DNA of 64,000 nt from Costus lasius (taxonomy: Eukaryota; Streptophyta; Magnoliopsida; Zingiberales; Costaceae): the NCBI GenBank assembly GCA_027563935.2, contig CM050453.2:60372018-60436017 (forward strand), in the 5' to 3' direction. Below are positions 30,601 to 40,624 of the stretch, piece by piece. The position numbers and the translations under genes were made by a program. Within the stretch, counting starts at the first letter, position 1, and the number at the start of each line of letters is the position of its first letter. The notes under the pieces are model-generated. The model worked only from the letters and a program-made list of their open reading frames with translations. It ran no database searches and was not told the DNA's origin.

Positions 30601-31534
30601 TGTTAAGGCATGGTTAGGAAAATGTTTCCAGATGAAAGATTTAGGAGAAGCAGCCTATGTACTAGGTGTGAAGATCTACAGGGATAGATCTAAAAGGCTT
30701 CTCGGGCTGTGCCAGAGTACTTACATCGATAAGGTCCTGGAGAGATTCCATTTAGAGAATTCTAAACGTGGATATCTTCCAGTCAGACATGGTCTGAATC
30801 TTTCGAAGAGTCAGTGTCCACAAACACAGACTGAGAAAGATGAAATGGACAATACGCCTTATGCTTCGGCTATTGGGTCCATTATGTATGCGATGTTGTG
30901 TACTCGCCCAGACGTCGCTTACGGGTTAAGCGTGACCAGTCGATTCCAAAGTAATCCAGGTTTGGCGCACTGGATTGCGGTCAAGAACATTTTAAAATAT
31001 CTGCGGAGGACCAAAGATATGTTCTTGATATATGGTGGTCAGGAAGAACTCAGTATAGAGGGATATACTGACGCTTCATTCCAGTCGGACCAGGATGATT
31101 TCCGATCGCAATCAGGCTATGTTTTTAGCTTGAATGGTGGAGCAGTGGTGTGGAAGAGTTTCAAACAGTCAACTGTTGCTGATTCCACAACAGAAGCCGA
31201 GTATGTTGCAGCCTCGGAAGCATCTAAGGAGGCAGTGTGGATTCGTAAGTTCGTGAGTGAACTTGGTGTCGTTCCTTCGAGTGCAGATCCTTTGGTTATC
31301 TTCTGTGATAACACTGGAGCCATCGCACAAGCAAAGGAACCGCGGTCGCACCAGAAGTCCAAGCACATACAGAGACGGTTTCACTTGATCCGGGAGATCA
31401 TTGATCGAGGCGAGATCAAAATATGCAAGGTTCATACAGATGACAATCTGGCAGACCCACTTACCAAGCCTCTGGCGCAGCAGAAGCATGTGAAGCACTG
31501 TAATAATATGGGTTTGAGATTTCTCAACCATTAG
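27650..31534 (+). CDS. C3 copia Gag-Pol polyprotein, 1294 aa, intact
   Basis: The frame opens at ATG 27650, shortly after the acceptor-like site, and is unbroken to TAG. Domains in order: gag (1 to about 235) with a basic KKKGKKGK stretch; zinc knuckle CFHCGQLGHWKKDC (240-253); protease WVLDTACG (D287); integrase zinc site H421, H426, C452, C455; integrase core D482, D545, E581; a linker rich in E, P and Q (about 700-760); reverse transcriptase with D883 in QMDVKTAF and YVDD (968-971); RNase H D1141, E1184, D1220. The protease has DTA where DSG or DTG is usual, as in all copies here, so this is a family trait rather than damage. Gag and Pol are in one frame without a recoding site; cleavage by the protease is expected. 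It is likely functional. Confidence 0.96.
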   Translation: MSFNVRSLLEREKFAGPNFSDWFGHLKIVLKAERKLYVLETAIPPQPAPNAARAVRDAYEKHVNDSIDVACLMLASMTPPLQRQHEDMSAIEIIANLKMLYAAQARTERYNLTKLFFQSKLAEGSPVGAHVLKMIGHKEALEKLGHTVNQELAVDIILQSLPPSFDAFIINFNMNKIDCTPAELLNMLLTTEETLKGKPSTSVLMVPFRNKKKGKKGKAPVKNYSKALKQKVKRSKDNRCFHCGQLGHWKKDCKALQGDKRGSIASGSGIYVTEVMVSSSSISWVLDTACGVHICSNVQELKRRRQVGQHEVDLRVGNGARVAAVAVGDYFITLPSGIVLELNNCYFVPSITKNIISIPALVRKGFAFECKISKCILTYDNIVYATGSINNGLFMLDMEYSIQNIDNKKAKYADDSTLLWHSRLGHINEKRIKRLHEHGLLGSFSYEEIDTCKACLMGKMTKSPFPHKGQRTSGLLDLIHSDVCGPFSKHARGGYQYFITFTDDFSRYGYVYLMRHKSESFDKFKEFKNEVQNQLGRNIKALRSDRGGEYLSHAFTDYLKECGIISQLTPPGTPQWNGVSERRNRTLLDMVRSMMSQATLPYSFWGFALETAAKVLNRVPSKAVSKTPYELWYGKQPSLTFIRIWGCEAYVKKLASGKLESRSDKCIFVGYPKETKGYYFYDPKENKIFVARTAIFLEKEFLLQEASGREIKLDEIPEEGQSSQAELDVPEPVDQVTEQPEAQISREPRRSSRIRRQPERYDGVYIIDNDEPLTYADAVSGPESARWLDAMRAEMDSMSDNQVWDLVDPPPGVIPIGCKWIFKKKIDMDGNVVTYKGRLVAKGFKQIYGIDYDETFSPVAMFKSIRILFAIAAYYDYEIWQMDVKTAFLNGNLDEDVYMTQPEGFNNPADRHKICKLKKSIYGLKQASRSWNIRFDESISEFGFIKNEDDPCVYKRFSGSVITFLILYVDDILIIGNDIPELHAVKAWLGKCFQMKDLGEAAYVLGVKIYRDRSKRLLGLCQSTYIDKVLERFHLENSKRGYLPVRHGLNLSKSQCPQTQTEKDEMDNTPYASAIGSIMYAMLCTRPDVAYGLSVTSRFQSNPGLAHWIAVKNILKYLRRTKDMFLIYGGQEELSIEGYTDASFQSDQDDFRSQSGYVFSLNGGAVVWKSFKQSTVADSTTEAEYVAASEASKEAVWIRKFVSELGVVPSSADPLVIFCDNTGAIAQAKEPRSHQKSKHIQRRFHLIREIIDRGEIKICKVHTDDNLADPLTKPLAQQKHVKHCNNMGLRFLNH

Positions 31535-31543
31535 ATTAAGTGC

Positions 31544-31554
31544 AAGTGGGAGAT
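31544..31554 (+). other. C3 polypurine tract
   Basis: AAGTGGGAGAT lies directly before the 3' LTR and shortly after the polyprotein stop. Confidence 0.88.
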
Positions 31555-33287
31555 TGTTGGGGTATGCCCTTAAGGCTAATGTTTGAGGCCTTGGGATTGT
31601 ATTAGTATCATGTAATAAACTCTTAAGTTTATAAAGGCATGGTTATTATTCAGGTTGTTACCTTGTCTGATGTAATAAGTGTACTTCTGAATACTGTCTC
31701 AAAGCTGTTCAGCTAGGCTGACAGGCTATATGTCCTTAGTCGAGATATCTTGGTGAACATGAGACAGCCTTGATATGATTGAGACTAATATGAGTGCTAA
31801 TCTTATAGGATGCTTCGAGCATGGAATAAGACGTAGACTCATGGGTACATTGGATGTACTGGACAGACCCTACTGGGATATTCCATTGCTTGTCACAATG
31901 TGAATGATCCTTGTAAGCAGCAAGTGGCACATGTCCTCTGACTTGAGATCACTTGTGTTTCTGAATGATGATTGTCATTGTCTTGAGGTAGTTCAATATC
32001 ATTTGAAACATAATGATTATAGACTATCTTGGATGGTGAGCTTGAATCAGGTTAGGGCACTAGTGATAGACATAGGATTGCCGTCTCCTTGTTTAAGGAG
32101 TGTAGTGTTCTAAGGGCCCCCCTATATGAGATGATTGAGATAGTGTATGGCCATACCCAGATGACTATGTGCATCTGATCTAATCATGCTCATCGTATTG
32201 GAGTTACAAGCTTGACCCGCTTGTCCAATAAGAACATCCAGTGGCAAAGGACACATGTATGCCTTGTGAATTGAGTCACACTTGTGCTATGGTTTGGGAG
32301 TAGTCTTGGAAGACTCTTTCCTTTATATCGGGAGATAGTGATGTGTTGCTAGATACCCCTCACTGATCGTGATAACGTAAGTTATCATTACCGACATTTA
32401 AAGGAAACCCTCAGGGTCGCACAATTTGGTGATATGGCTTCCTTAAGTCAGATCGTGTGGACTGAATTGTTTTGGTTCAGTTTAAAGAGATTTAATCTCT
32501 GATTGTAAGTGAGATCTGGTCTGATCATGTTTGATTGATTAGAGCTTTAGATCGGTAAGCTTCGATCGAGAGAGATGATGCTAGATCGATGCGATCAGAA
32601 GCGTCAGATGATGAATGGTCAGATCTAGGACCTTGGGGTCTAATTTGATCTAGACTTAATTTATGGGCTGATTTGGTTTCGCTATTGAACCAAGGATATT
32701 GAACCGGCTCATGGGTTGAGCGCTTGGTTCAAGAGGGAGAAGAGGTTGCGTTTGGTTCATGGAAACGTGAACGCCAACTCTTAATCGTTGCCAATTTTGG
32801 AAAGTTCCAAAAGCATAACGCATATGCGTTCATGGCTTGATGTCTCTCTAATGTTTTTCGGTTTTGCTTCTTGGACGTGGTTTTGGAACGGCTTGCTCGT
32901 GTGGAAGGCATCGTTCTTGCGCCAAGGAAGAAGAGCTCTCGAAAAGAAGGAAGCCCTTTTCATCTAATCTCCGACACACGGTTGGAAAAGCTTGGCAATC
33001 TTGCTAGCACAAGAGTTGCGCAAGGAGGAAGCTTTCATCCCTTGTGTGTGATTTCTTTGGAGAAGATCCCTTCGATCTTTCTTCTTCCAAGCCGCACCTT
33101 CCCATGGCCATGGTAATGAATCTCTCACTTGTTATTCAAGTTGATTATATGAAAGTATAGAATGCGATCTTATGTGGAAACCCTAATTCCGCTGCTATGA
33201 GAAAGAAACATATGACTTGCGCCCCCCTCATGAAAGGGGTTCTTCTCACAATAGGTTTTGCGCTCCCCTCCTGAAAGGGTTCCATCA
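31555..33287 (+). repeat. C3 3' LTR (1733 bp)
   Basis: Same length as the 5' LTR. Differences seen by eye include TGTCTGATG for TGTCTGCTG, GAGATAGTG for GAGACAGTG, TTATCATTA for TTATCGTTA and GATCGTGTG for GATCATGTG. Confidence 0.96.
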
Positions 33288-33292
33288 GGGAG
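33288..33292. repeat. C3 target site duplication, right copy (GGGAG)
   Basis: It matches 24087-24091. C2 coding sequence resumes with CTCACGTGC. Confidence 0.95.
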
Positions 33293-36200
33293 CTCACGTG
33301 CTCAAGCTGATTGGGCACAAGGAGGCTCTGGAGAAACTGGGGCATACCATCAATCAGGAGCTTGCTGTAGACATTATTCTGCAGTCTCTCCCGCCCTCTT
33401 TCGATGCGTTCATTATTAACTTTAATATGAACAAAATCGATTGTACTCCGGCAGAGTTGCTGAATATGCTCTTGACTACGGAGGAAACTCTGAAGGGAAA
33501 GCCTTCAACCTCTATCTTGATGTTCCCCTCCAGGAACAAGAAGAAGGGGAAGAAGGGCAAGGCCCCTGTCAAGAACTACAGCAAGGCTCTGAAACAAAAG
33601 GTGAAGCAGTCGAAGGACAACAGGTGTTTCCACTGTGGCCAGCTGGGTCACTGGAAAAAGGATTGTAAAGCGCTCCAAGGAGACAAGAAGGGAAGCATCG
33701 CTTCTGGCTCAGGTATATTTGTGACTGAGGTCATGATATCTTCTTCTTCTATTTCATGGGTGTTGGACACTGCATGTGGAGTTCACATTTGTTCAAATGT
33801 ACAGGAACTCAAGAGAAGAAGACAGGTGGGACAGCATGAGGTGGACCTACGAGTTGGAAACGGGGCACGGGTTGCTGCTGTTGCTGTAGGGGATTATTAC
33901 ATCTCATTACCATCTGGCATTGTATTAGAATTAAACAATTGTTACTTTGTACCCAGTATTACCAAAAATATTATCTCTATTCCTGCTCTTGTCAGGAAAG
34001 GGTTTTCCTTTGAATGCAAGATTTCAAAGTGTTATCTTACTCTTGATAATATTGTTTATGCTACTGGTTCAATTAACAATGGGTTATTCATGTTGGACAT
34101 GGAATATTCTATACAAAACATTGATAATAAGAAAGCCAAGTATGCTGATGACAGCACCTTGCTATGGCATAGTCGTTTAGGCCATATTAACAAGAAGCGC
34201 ATTAAGCGGTTGCATGATCATGGACTGCTGGGATCATTCTCCTATGAGGAGATTGATACATGCAAAGCTTGTTTAATGGGTAAAATGACGAAGGCTCCTT
34301 TTCCTCACAAAGGTCAAAGTGCTTCAGGTTTACTTGACCTTATACACAGTGATGTGTGTGGGCCATTTAGTAAACATGCCAGAGGTGGCTATTCGTACTT
34401 CATTACCTTTACTGATGATTTCAGTAGATATGGGTATGTCTATCTGATGAGACATAAGAGTGAATCTTTTGACAAGTTCAAAGAGTTCAAAAATGAAGTA
34501 CAAAATCAGCTAGGCCGAAATATCAAGGCACTTCGTTCTGATCGAGGTGGAGAATACTTGAGTCATGCGTTTACTGACTATCTAAAAGAGTGTGGGATTA
34601 TCTCACAGCTCACTCCGCCAGGAACACCGCAATGGAATGGTGTGTCCGAGAGGAGAAATAGAACGTTACTTGATATGGTTCGTTCTATGATGAGTCAGGC
34701 TACTCTACCTTACTCCTTTTGGGGTTTTGCACTGGAAACAGCTGCAAAGGTACTAAACCGAGTGCCATCCAAGGCAGTTTCAAAGACTCCATATGAGTTA
34801 TGGTATGGGAAACAGCCTAGCTTGACATTTATTAAGATCTGGGGTTGCGAGGCTTATGTCAAAAAGCTCGCCTCTGGGAAACTGGAGAGCAGATCTGAGA
34901 AATGCATCTTTGTCGGTTACCCTAAGGAAACTAAGGGTTATTATTTCTACGATCCCAAAGAGAACAAAGTGTTTGTTGCTCGGACGGCAGTTTTTCTTGA
35001 GAAGGAGTTACTTCTGCAAGAGGCCAGTGGGAGAGAAATAAAGCTGGATGAGAATCCAGAGGAAGGACAAAGTAGTCAAGCACAGTTGGATGAGCCTGAG
35101 CCGGTAGATCAGGTTACTGAACAACCTGAGGCTCAGATATCACGGGAACCGCGAAGATCGGGAAGGATCCGTCGACAGCCTGAGCGCTATGACGGAGTCT
35201 ACATCATTGATAATGATGAGCCCCTTACTTATGCGGATGCGGTCAGTGGACCGGAGTCAGCTAGATGGCTTGAAGCTATGCGTGCCGAGATGGACTCCAT
35301 GTCAGATAACCAAGTCTGGGATTTGGTTGATCCGCCTCCGGGAGTAATTCCTATAGGCTGTAAATGGATCTTCAAGAAGAAGATTGACATGGATGGTAAC
35401 ATGGTTACCTATAAAGGCAGGCTAGTAGCGAAAGGTTTCAAACAAATCTACGGGATAGATTATGATGAAACTTTCTCTCCTGTAGCCATGTTCAAGTCTA
35501 TTCGGATTCTTTTCGCGATAGCAGCATATTACGATTATGAGATCTGGCAGATGGATGTGAAGACCGCTTTCCTTAATGGAAAATTGGATGAGGATGTGTA
35601 TATGACACAACCTGAAGGTTTCACTAATCCATCAGATTGTCATAAAATATGCAAGTTAAAGAAGTCCATTTATGGACTTAAACAAGCATCTAGAAGCTGG
35701 AATATTCGTTTTGATGAATCAATCTCTGAGTTTGGTTTCATCAAGAACGAAGATGACCCGTGTGTATATAAGAGGTTTAGTGGGAGCGTGATTACTTTCC
35801 TAGTCCTCTACGTCGATGATGTCTTAATCATTGGAAACGATATTCCTGAACTGCATGCTGTTAAGGCATGGTTAGGAAAATGTTTTCAGATGAAAGATCT
35901 AGGAGAAGCAGCCTATGTATTAGGTGTGAAGATCTACAGGGATAGATCTAAGAGGCTTCTCGGGCTGTGCCAGAGTACTTACATCGATAAAGTCCTGGAG
36001 AGATTTCATTTAGAGAATTCTAAAAGAGGATATCTTCCAGTCAGACAAGGTCTGAATCTTTCAAAGAGTCAGTGTCCACAAACACAGACTGAGAAAGATG
36101 AAATGGACAATACGCCTTATGCTTCGGCTATTGGGTCCATTATGTTTGCGATGTTGTGTACTCGCCCAGACGTTGCTTACGGGTTAAGCGTGACCAGTCG

Positions 36201-36792
36201 ATTCCAAAGTAATCCAGGTCAGGCACACTGGATTGCGGTCAAGAACATTTTAAAATATCTGCGGAGGTCCAAAGATATGTTCTTGATATATGGTGGTCAG
36301 GAAGAACTCAGTATTGAAGGATATACTGACGCTTCGTTCCAGTCGGACCAGGATGATTTTCGATCGCAATCAGGCTATGTTTTTAGCTTGAATGGTGGAG
36401 CAGTGGTGTGGAAAAGTTTCAAACAGTCTACTATTGCTGATTCCACAACAGAAGCCGAGTATGTTGCAACCTCGGAAGCATCCAAGGAGGCAGTGTGGAT
36501 TCGTAAGTTCATTCAGGAACTTGGTGTCGTTCCTTCGAGTGCAGATCCTTTGGTTATCTTCTGTGATAACACTGGAGCTATAGCACAAGCAAAGGAACCA
36601 CGGTCGCACCAGAAGTCCAAGCACATACAGAGACGGTTTCACTTGATCCGGGAGATCATTGATCGAGGCGAGATCAAAATCTGCAAGGTTCATACAGATG
36701 ACAATCTGGCTGACCCGCTTACCAAGCCTCTGGCGCAGCAGAAGCATGAGAAGCACTGTAATAATATGGGTTTGAGATTTCTCAACCATTAG
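33293..36792 (+). pseudogene. C2 copia polyprotein, part 2 (residue 129 to the end), frame open
   Basis: After the C3 insertion the frame runs to TAG at 36790-36792 without a stop or indel. It has the zinc knuckle CFHCGQLGHWKKDC, protease WVLDTACG, integrase HSDVCGPF, LRSDRGGEY and WNGVSERRNRT, reverse transcriptase YVDD with VLIIGND, and RNase H TDASFQSD, TEAEY and DNTGA. An open frame continues a little upstream through the end of the C3 LTR (from 33217), but that start is an accident of the junction. Without gag's N-terminus and a promoter of its own, this is a relic, though C3's 3' LTR could drive read-through transcription into it. Confidence 0.92.
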
Positions 36793-36801
36793 ATTAAGTG
36801 C

Positions 36802-36812
36802 AAGTGGGAGAT
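36802..36812 (+). other. C2 polypurine tract
   Basis: AAGTGGGAGAT lies directly before the LTR start at 36813. Confidence 0.85.
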
Positions 36813-37296
36813 TGTTGGGGTATGCCCTTAAGGCTAATGTTTGAGGCCTTGGGATTGTATCATTATCATGTATATAAACTTTTATGTTTATAAAGGCAAT
36901 GGTTGTTATTCAGTATGTTGCATTGTCTGCTGCAATATGTATACTTCTGAATAATGTCTCAAAGCTGTTCAGCTAGGTTGACATGCATATGTCCTTAGTC
37001 GAGATATCTTGGTGAACATGAGACAGCCTTGATATGATTGAGACTAATATGTGTTCTAATCTTATAGGATGCTTCGAGCATGGAATAAGATGTAGACTCA
37101 TGGGTACATTGGATGTACTGGACAGACCCTACTAGGATATTCAATTGCTTGTCACTATGTGAATAATCCTTGTTTGCATCAAGTGGCACATGTCCTTTGA
37201 CTTGAGATCACTTGTGTTTCTAAATGATGATTGTCATTGTTTTGAGGTAGTTTAATATCATTTGAAATATAATGGTTATAGACTATCTTGGATAAT
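36813..37296 (+). repeat. C2 3' LTR, part 1
   Basis: It starts TGTTGGGGTATGCCC and runs to CTTGGATAAT, where G3 inserted. It continues at 48687. It includes the antisense 64-codon frame (36995-37189, minus). Confidence 0.93.
37292..37296. repeat. G3 target site duplication, left copy (ATAAT)
   Basis: ATAAT lies just before G3 and is repeated at 48682-48686 just after it. Confidence 0.94.
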
Positions 37297-40200
37297 TGTA
37301 ACATCCCTCAGAATCACACCCCACACGCATACAAGTAAAAATACGGGGTTTTAAAATTTTTTTACTCTTCCATGAAAACATAAGAAGAAAGCGGCATCGA
37401 AGGACATTACTACGGAACTGAAAACCGCACAGAACTGAGTAGGATCGATTTACTAGGAAATAGAAATCCGGAAATCCAGAAAATCCGACAGCAAGTATAA
37501 TAATTTACTGCTGCACAGACACGCATATCCTGGAATAAAACAGATGTCCACACTACACATATGTGGAAAACACAAATTCAGATATATTGCGGAATAAGAA
37601 CAATAACTCTCAAATCGGACATTTCAAAATAAGAACCAATTCACTAAAAGAATCCAAGACTCGTATCCAATAATTTAAACGAGACAACTATAATATAATA
37701 TCCTGAAAACAGGCATAAGCCCTCAGGAGATAAAACGTGTCACATAAGTCATAACAAATTAGGCACGCAGGCCTGATAAATTTTTAGAAGAAAATTCTTA
37801 GAAATTACATCAAACATTAGCATCATAACAATTAGCTGTAGCGGTTACTGTCTTGATGTCTCACCTGAAAACATTTAAACAACGGAGGTGAGCTAAAAAG
37901 CTCAGTGAGTAAAAGACACTAAAAGCCATCCATAGTACACATCAAAAATATCATGCATAAGTTGAAATACATTTTTGTAACAGATAAGATAAATCAACTT
38001 AACATGCACACTCATATCAGAAACAAAACATAATCAAATACAGATACTTATAACATTAGGCATCAAGCATGAAGTAGGATATAAGTATACCAACCCCTCC
38101 CTACTAAACACACTGCCTAACACATCTATAATACAGATCGAAACAGAACTACAGAAATCAGAACTGACAGACAGAAAATCAGAATTTTCAGAATCCAAAC
38201 GGATAGTCTACATCGGAAACAGAAAGGCCACAGAAGGCCTGATGACCACAGAAGGTCTGACCCCACCTCTGCCGAGGACGAGACAATGCATGCATATCAG
38301 AAACAGAATGGTAGAGGAGATATCAGTGGGTGGCCCCCGTCTTGTCAGGACGTGGCACTCTGGTCTCCAATACCCAGAACAGAATGGTAGAGGAGGTATC
38401 AGTGGGTGGCCCCCGTCTTGTTAGGACGTGGCACTCTGGCCTCCAATACCCAGAACTGAATGGTAGAGGAGGTATCAGTGGGTGGCCCCCGTCTTGTTAG
38501 GACGTGGCACTCTGGCCTCCAATACCCAGAACTGAATGGTAGAGGAGGTATCAGTGGGTGGCCCCCGTCTTGTCAGGACGTGGCACTCTGGCCTCCAATA
38601 CCCAGAACTGAATGGTAGAGGAGGTATCAGTGGGTGGCCCCCGTCTTGTTAGGACGTGGCACTCTGGCCTCCAATACCTATAACGGAACAGAAATAGTGT
38701 CTCAAGGGTCGTAGTAGACTATCAGCACCATTACAGCGCCACAGAAGGAGGGTAAGGACACGGAAGAGTGCTACACTAGGGCATAATTTTACAGAACAGA
38801 TTATACTGAAATGGAGAAGTAGGATCAACCACTACTTAATTCTTACATTATGCCCAAAGTCTAACAAACCAGAAAATGACACACCCCAATATCCAGTCCT
38901 TAAACACAGAACAGAAATTATATGAGTGAATTCCTTACAACTAACCTTAATTCATGTCAAACCATTCTATGTTCTCACAAATGTTTTAACACATTCAAGG
39001 TTTTCAGAAACTTCACAACATATAAACAGAACAGGAAATATCCACATAACAAACAATTAAATACAGAACAGAAATTATTCATATAACAAACATTTAAATA
39101 CAGAACAGAAATTATTCATGAAATAATCTCCTCAAAATTCCTAAAACCGTGAGCTATAAAATTACTGTAAGGGGTGCCACTTTCAGAACCTTAACAGAAC
39201 GTACAAATTTCATGTAATTAATTTCAGTCCCCCACTACAGATAATTTTAATTACACGTTTGTGAAGAAAATTGACAAAAGCCCCAAAATTGGCTCGAACC
39301 ATGATTTTCAAAAATTCCTAAGTTCTTAGTTAAATCCCCAATTTTGTTTTCTCTAAAATTTCTCATCAAGCAAATAAATTTTAGAAGAACTACAGACCAC
39401 AATTTAAGAGATTAAACCATACAGGATAAATTTTTCTCACAAGGGAATTTTCGTCTAACCAAAACATAGCAGATTTATATTGTCAGATTGCAACATATAT
39501 TTTTGGTCCAATTTCGAACCAAAGCTAGTCAATATTGTATTCAAAATGAAGCTCTCTGAATCTAGTTTCCAATAAAACTAGTTTCACAAGATTTCGAATT
39601 GTAGGCAGGAAGATATAAGGGTTCGAACATGGGATGGTCAGAATTTCAGATTTCAAGAAAATAGATTCATATATCAGAATTGCGACATATATTTCAGATC
39701 CAATAACTAATCGAAAATAGGCGTTATGGGAGTCAAAATGAAGCTCTTCAAGCCTACGGTCTAATAAAACTGGTTTCACAGGATTTCGAGCTATACCTAG
39801 GGAGATATGATGGTTCGAACACATAAAGGTCGAACTCCAGATTTCCAGAAAACTGATTTTGTACAGCTAGATTGCAATACATATTGAAATACAAATACAG
39901 CTCTGATATGGTAGATATCATATTCAAATTAAAGCCGAATGTGTCTAGTTTCATACAAAATTTGTTTCATACGATTTGGATCTATAGGCCATGAGATATT
40001 AGGGTTATAGTACACAAAGGTCAGATTAGAGAATGCAGATTTCAGCAGAACAGGATTTTAAAACCCTATAATTATTTGAATTCGACCATAACGAATTTTA
40101 ATTGAATGATAATCTAAAATTTAGCGGATTAGACTCCTTAGGATCGAATTACTCACTGAAAATCGCCCACAGAAAAAAAAACGCCACAACAGAGGGTCAA

Positions 40201-40595
40201 GGATCTCCAGGAACTTCGTCCACCACCAGTTTGCCACCACCAGCTTAGAAATTTGCAGGAGGCGCCAAACACAGTAAGGGGCGACAACCACAGGCGGCTA
40301 GGGCAAGAAACAAACCAAAAATCGTGAGGGACAGGAGCTCTCACGAATTTTCCCCCTTTTTTTTTTTCCACCCCAAACGGATCCAAGATCCAATAACCCA
40401 ATTAACTTAAGTGAAAATCGGTTTTAAGGGCTCACCTGGGCTTAACCACCATGCGCCACTCCAATAACACAGAAATATGCGCCACCATGGTGGAAGAATT
40501 CCAGGAGCAAAGAGTCAAGGTTGAGGGTTCGAAGCCCCAACCAAAATAATTATTTTTGCCCTTAAATCGTAATTCAGAAACTCGAGGGCGTTACA
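37297..40595 (-). repeat. G3 3' LTR (3299 bp)
   Basis: On the plus strand it starts TGTAACATCCC and ends GGGCGTTACA. It contains the conserved block at 37861-37915, the 76-bp array (38310-38690), a longer middle part with repeated GGTTCGAAC-like stretches and no gene, and a T-run near 40360. Confidence 0.95.
38304..38688 (-). repeat. 76-bp tandem array in G3 3' LTR, five units
   Basis: GTGGGTGGCC recurs at 38326, 38402, 38478, 38554 and 38630, an exact 76-bp period. Every unit keeps ACGTGGC (first at 38350-38356). The other LTR has the same array. Confidence 0.95.
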
Positions 40596-40609
40596 TCCTC
40601 CCCCCCTTA
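40596..40609 (-). other. G3 polypurine tract
   Basis: The minus strand reads AAGGGGGGGAGGA directly before the LTR start TGTAACGCC. Confidence 0.82.
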
Positions 40610-40624
40610 TAGAGCTTTAGTCCT

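Larger units (their letters stand above)
24092..33287 (+). mobile_element. C3: complete, apparently intact Ty1/copia element (9196 bp)
   Basis: Both LTRs are 1733 bp, with a primer site, leader, one open polyprotein, polypurine tract and a perfect 5-bp target duplication. By eye the LTRs differ at about four positions (roughly 0.2%). It inserted into the gag region of a close relative (C2). All expected parts are present, so it is the best candidate in the window for an autonomous element. Confidence 0.96.

Noticed and set aside
33217..33292. Upstream start of the C2 part 2 frame (MRPPHERGSS...)
   Set aside because: These codons lie in the end of the C3 LTR and are an accidental fusion at the insertion junction.
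38304..38688. Direct repeats resembling a CRISPR array or a satellite
   Set aside because: The units are contiguous 76-bp tandem copies without variable spacers, lie within an LTR and are duplicated in both LTRs of one element.
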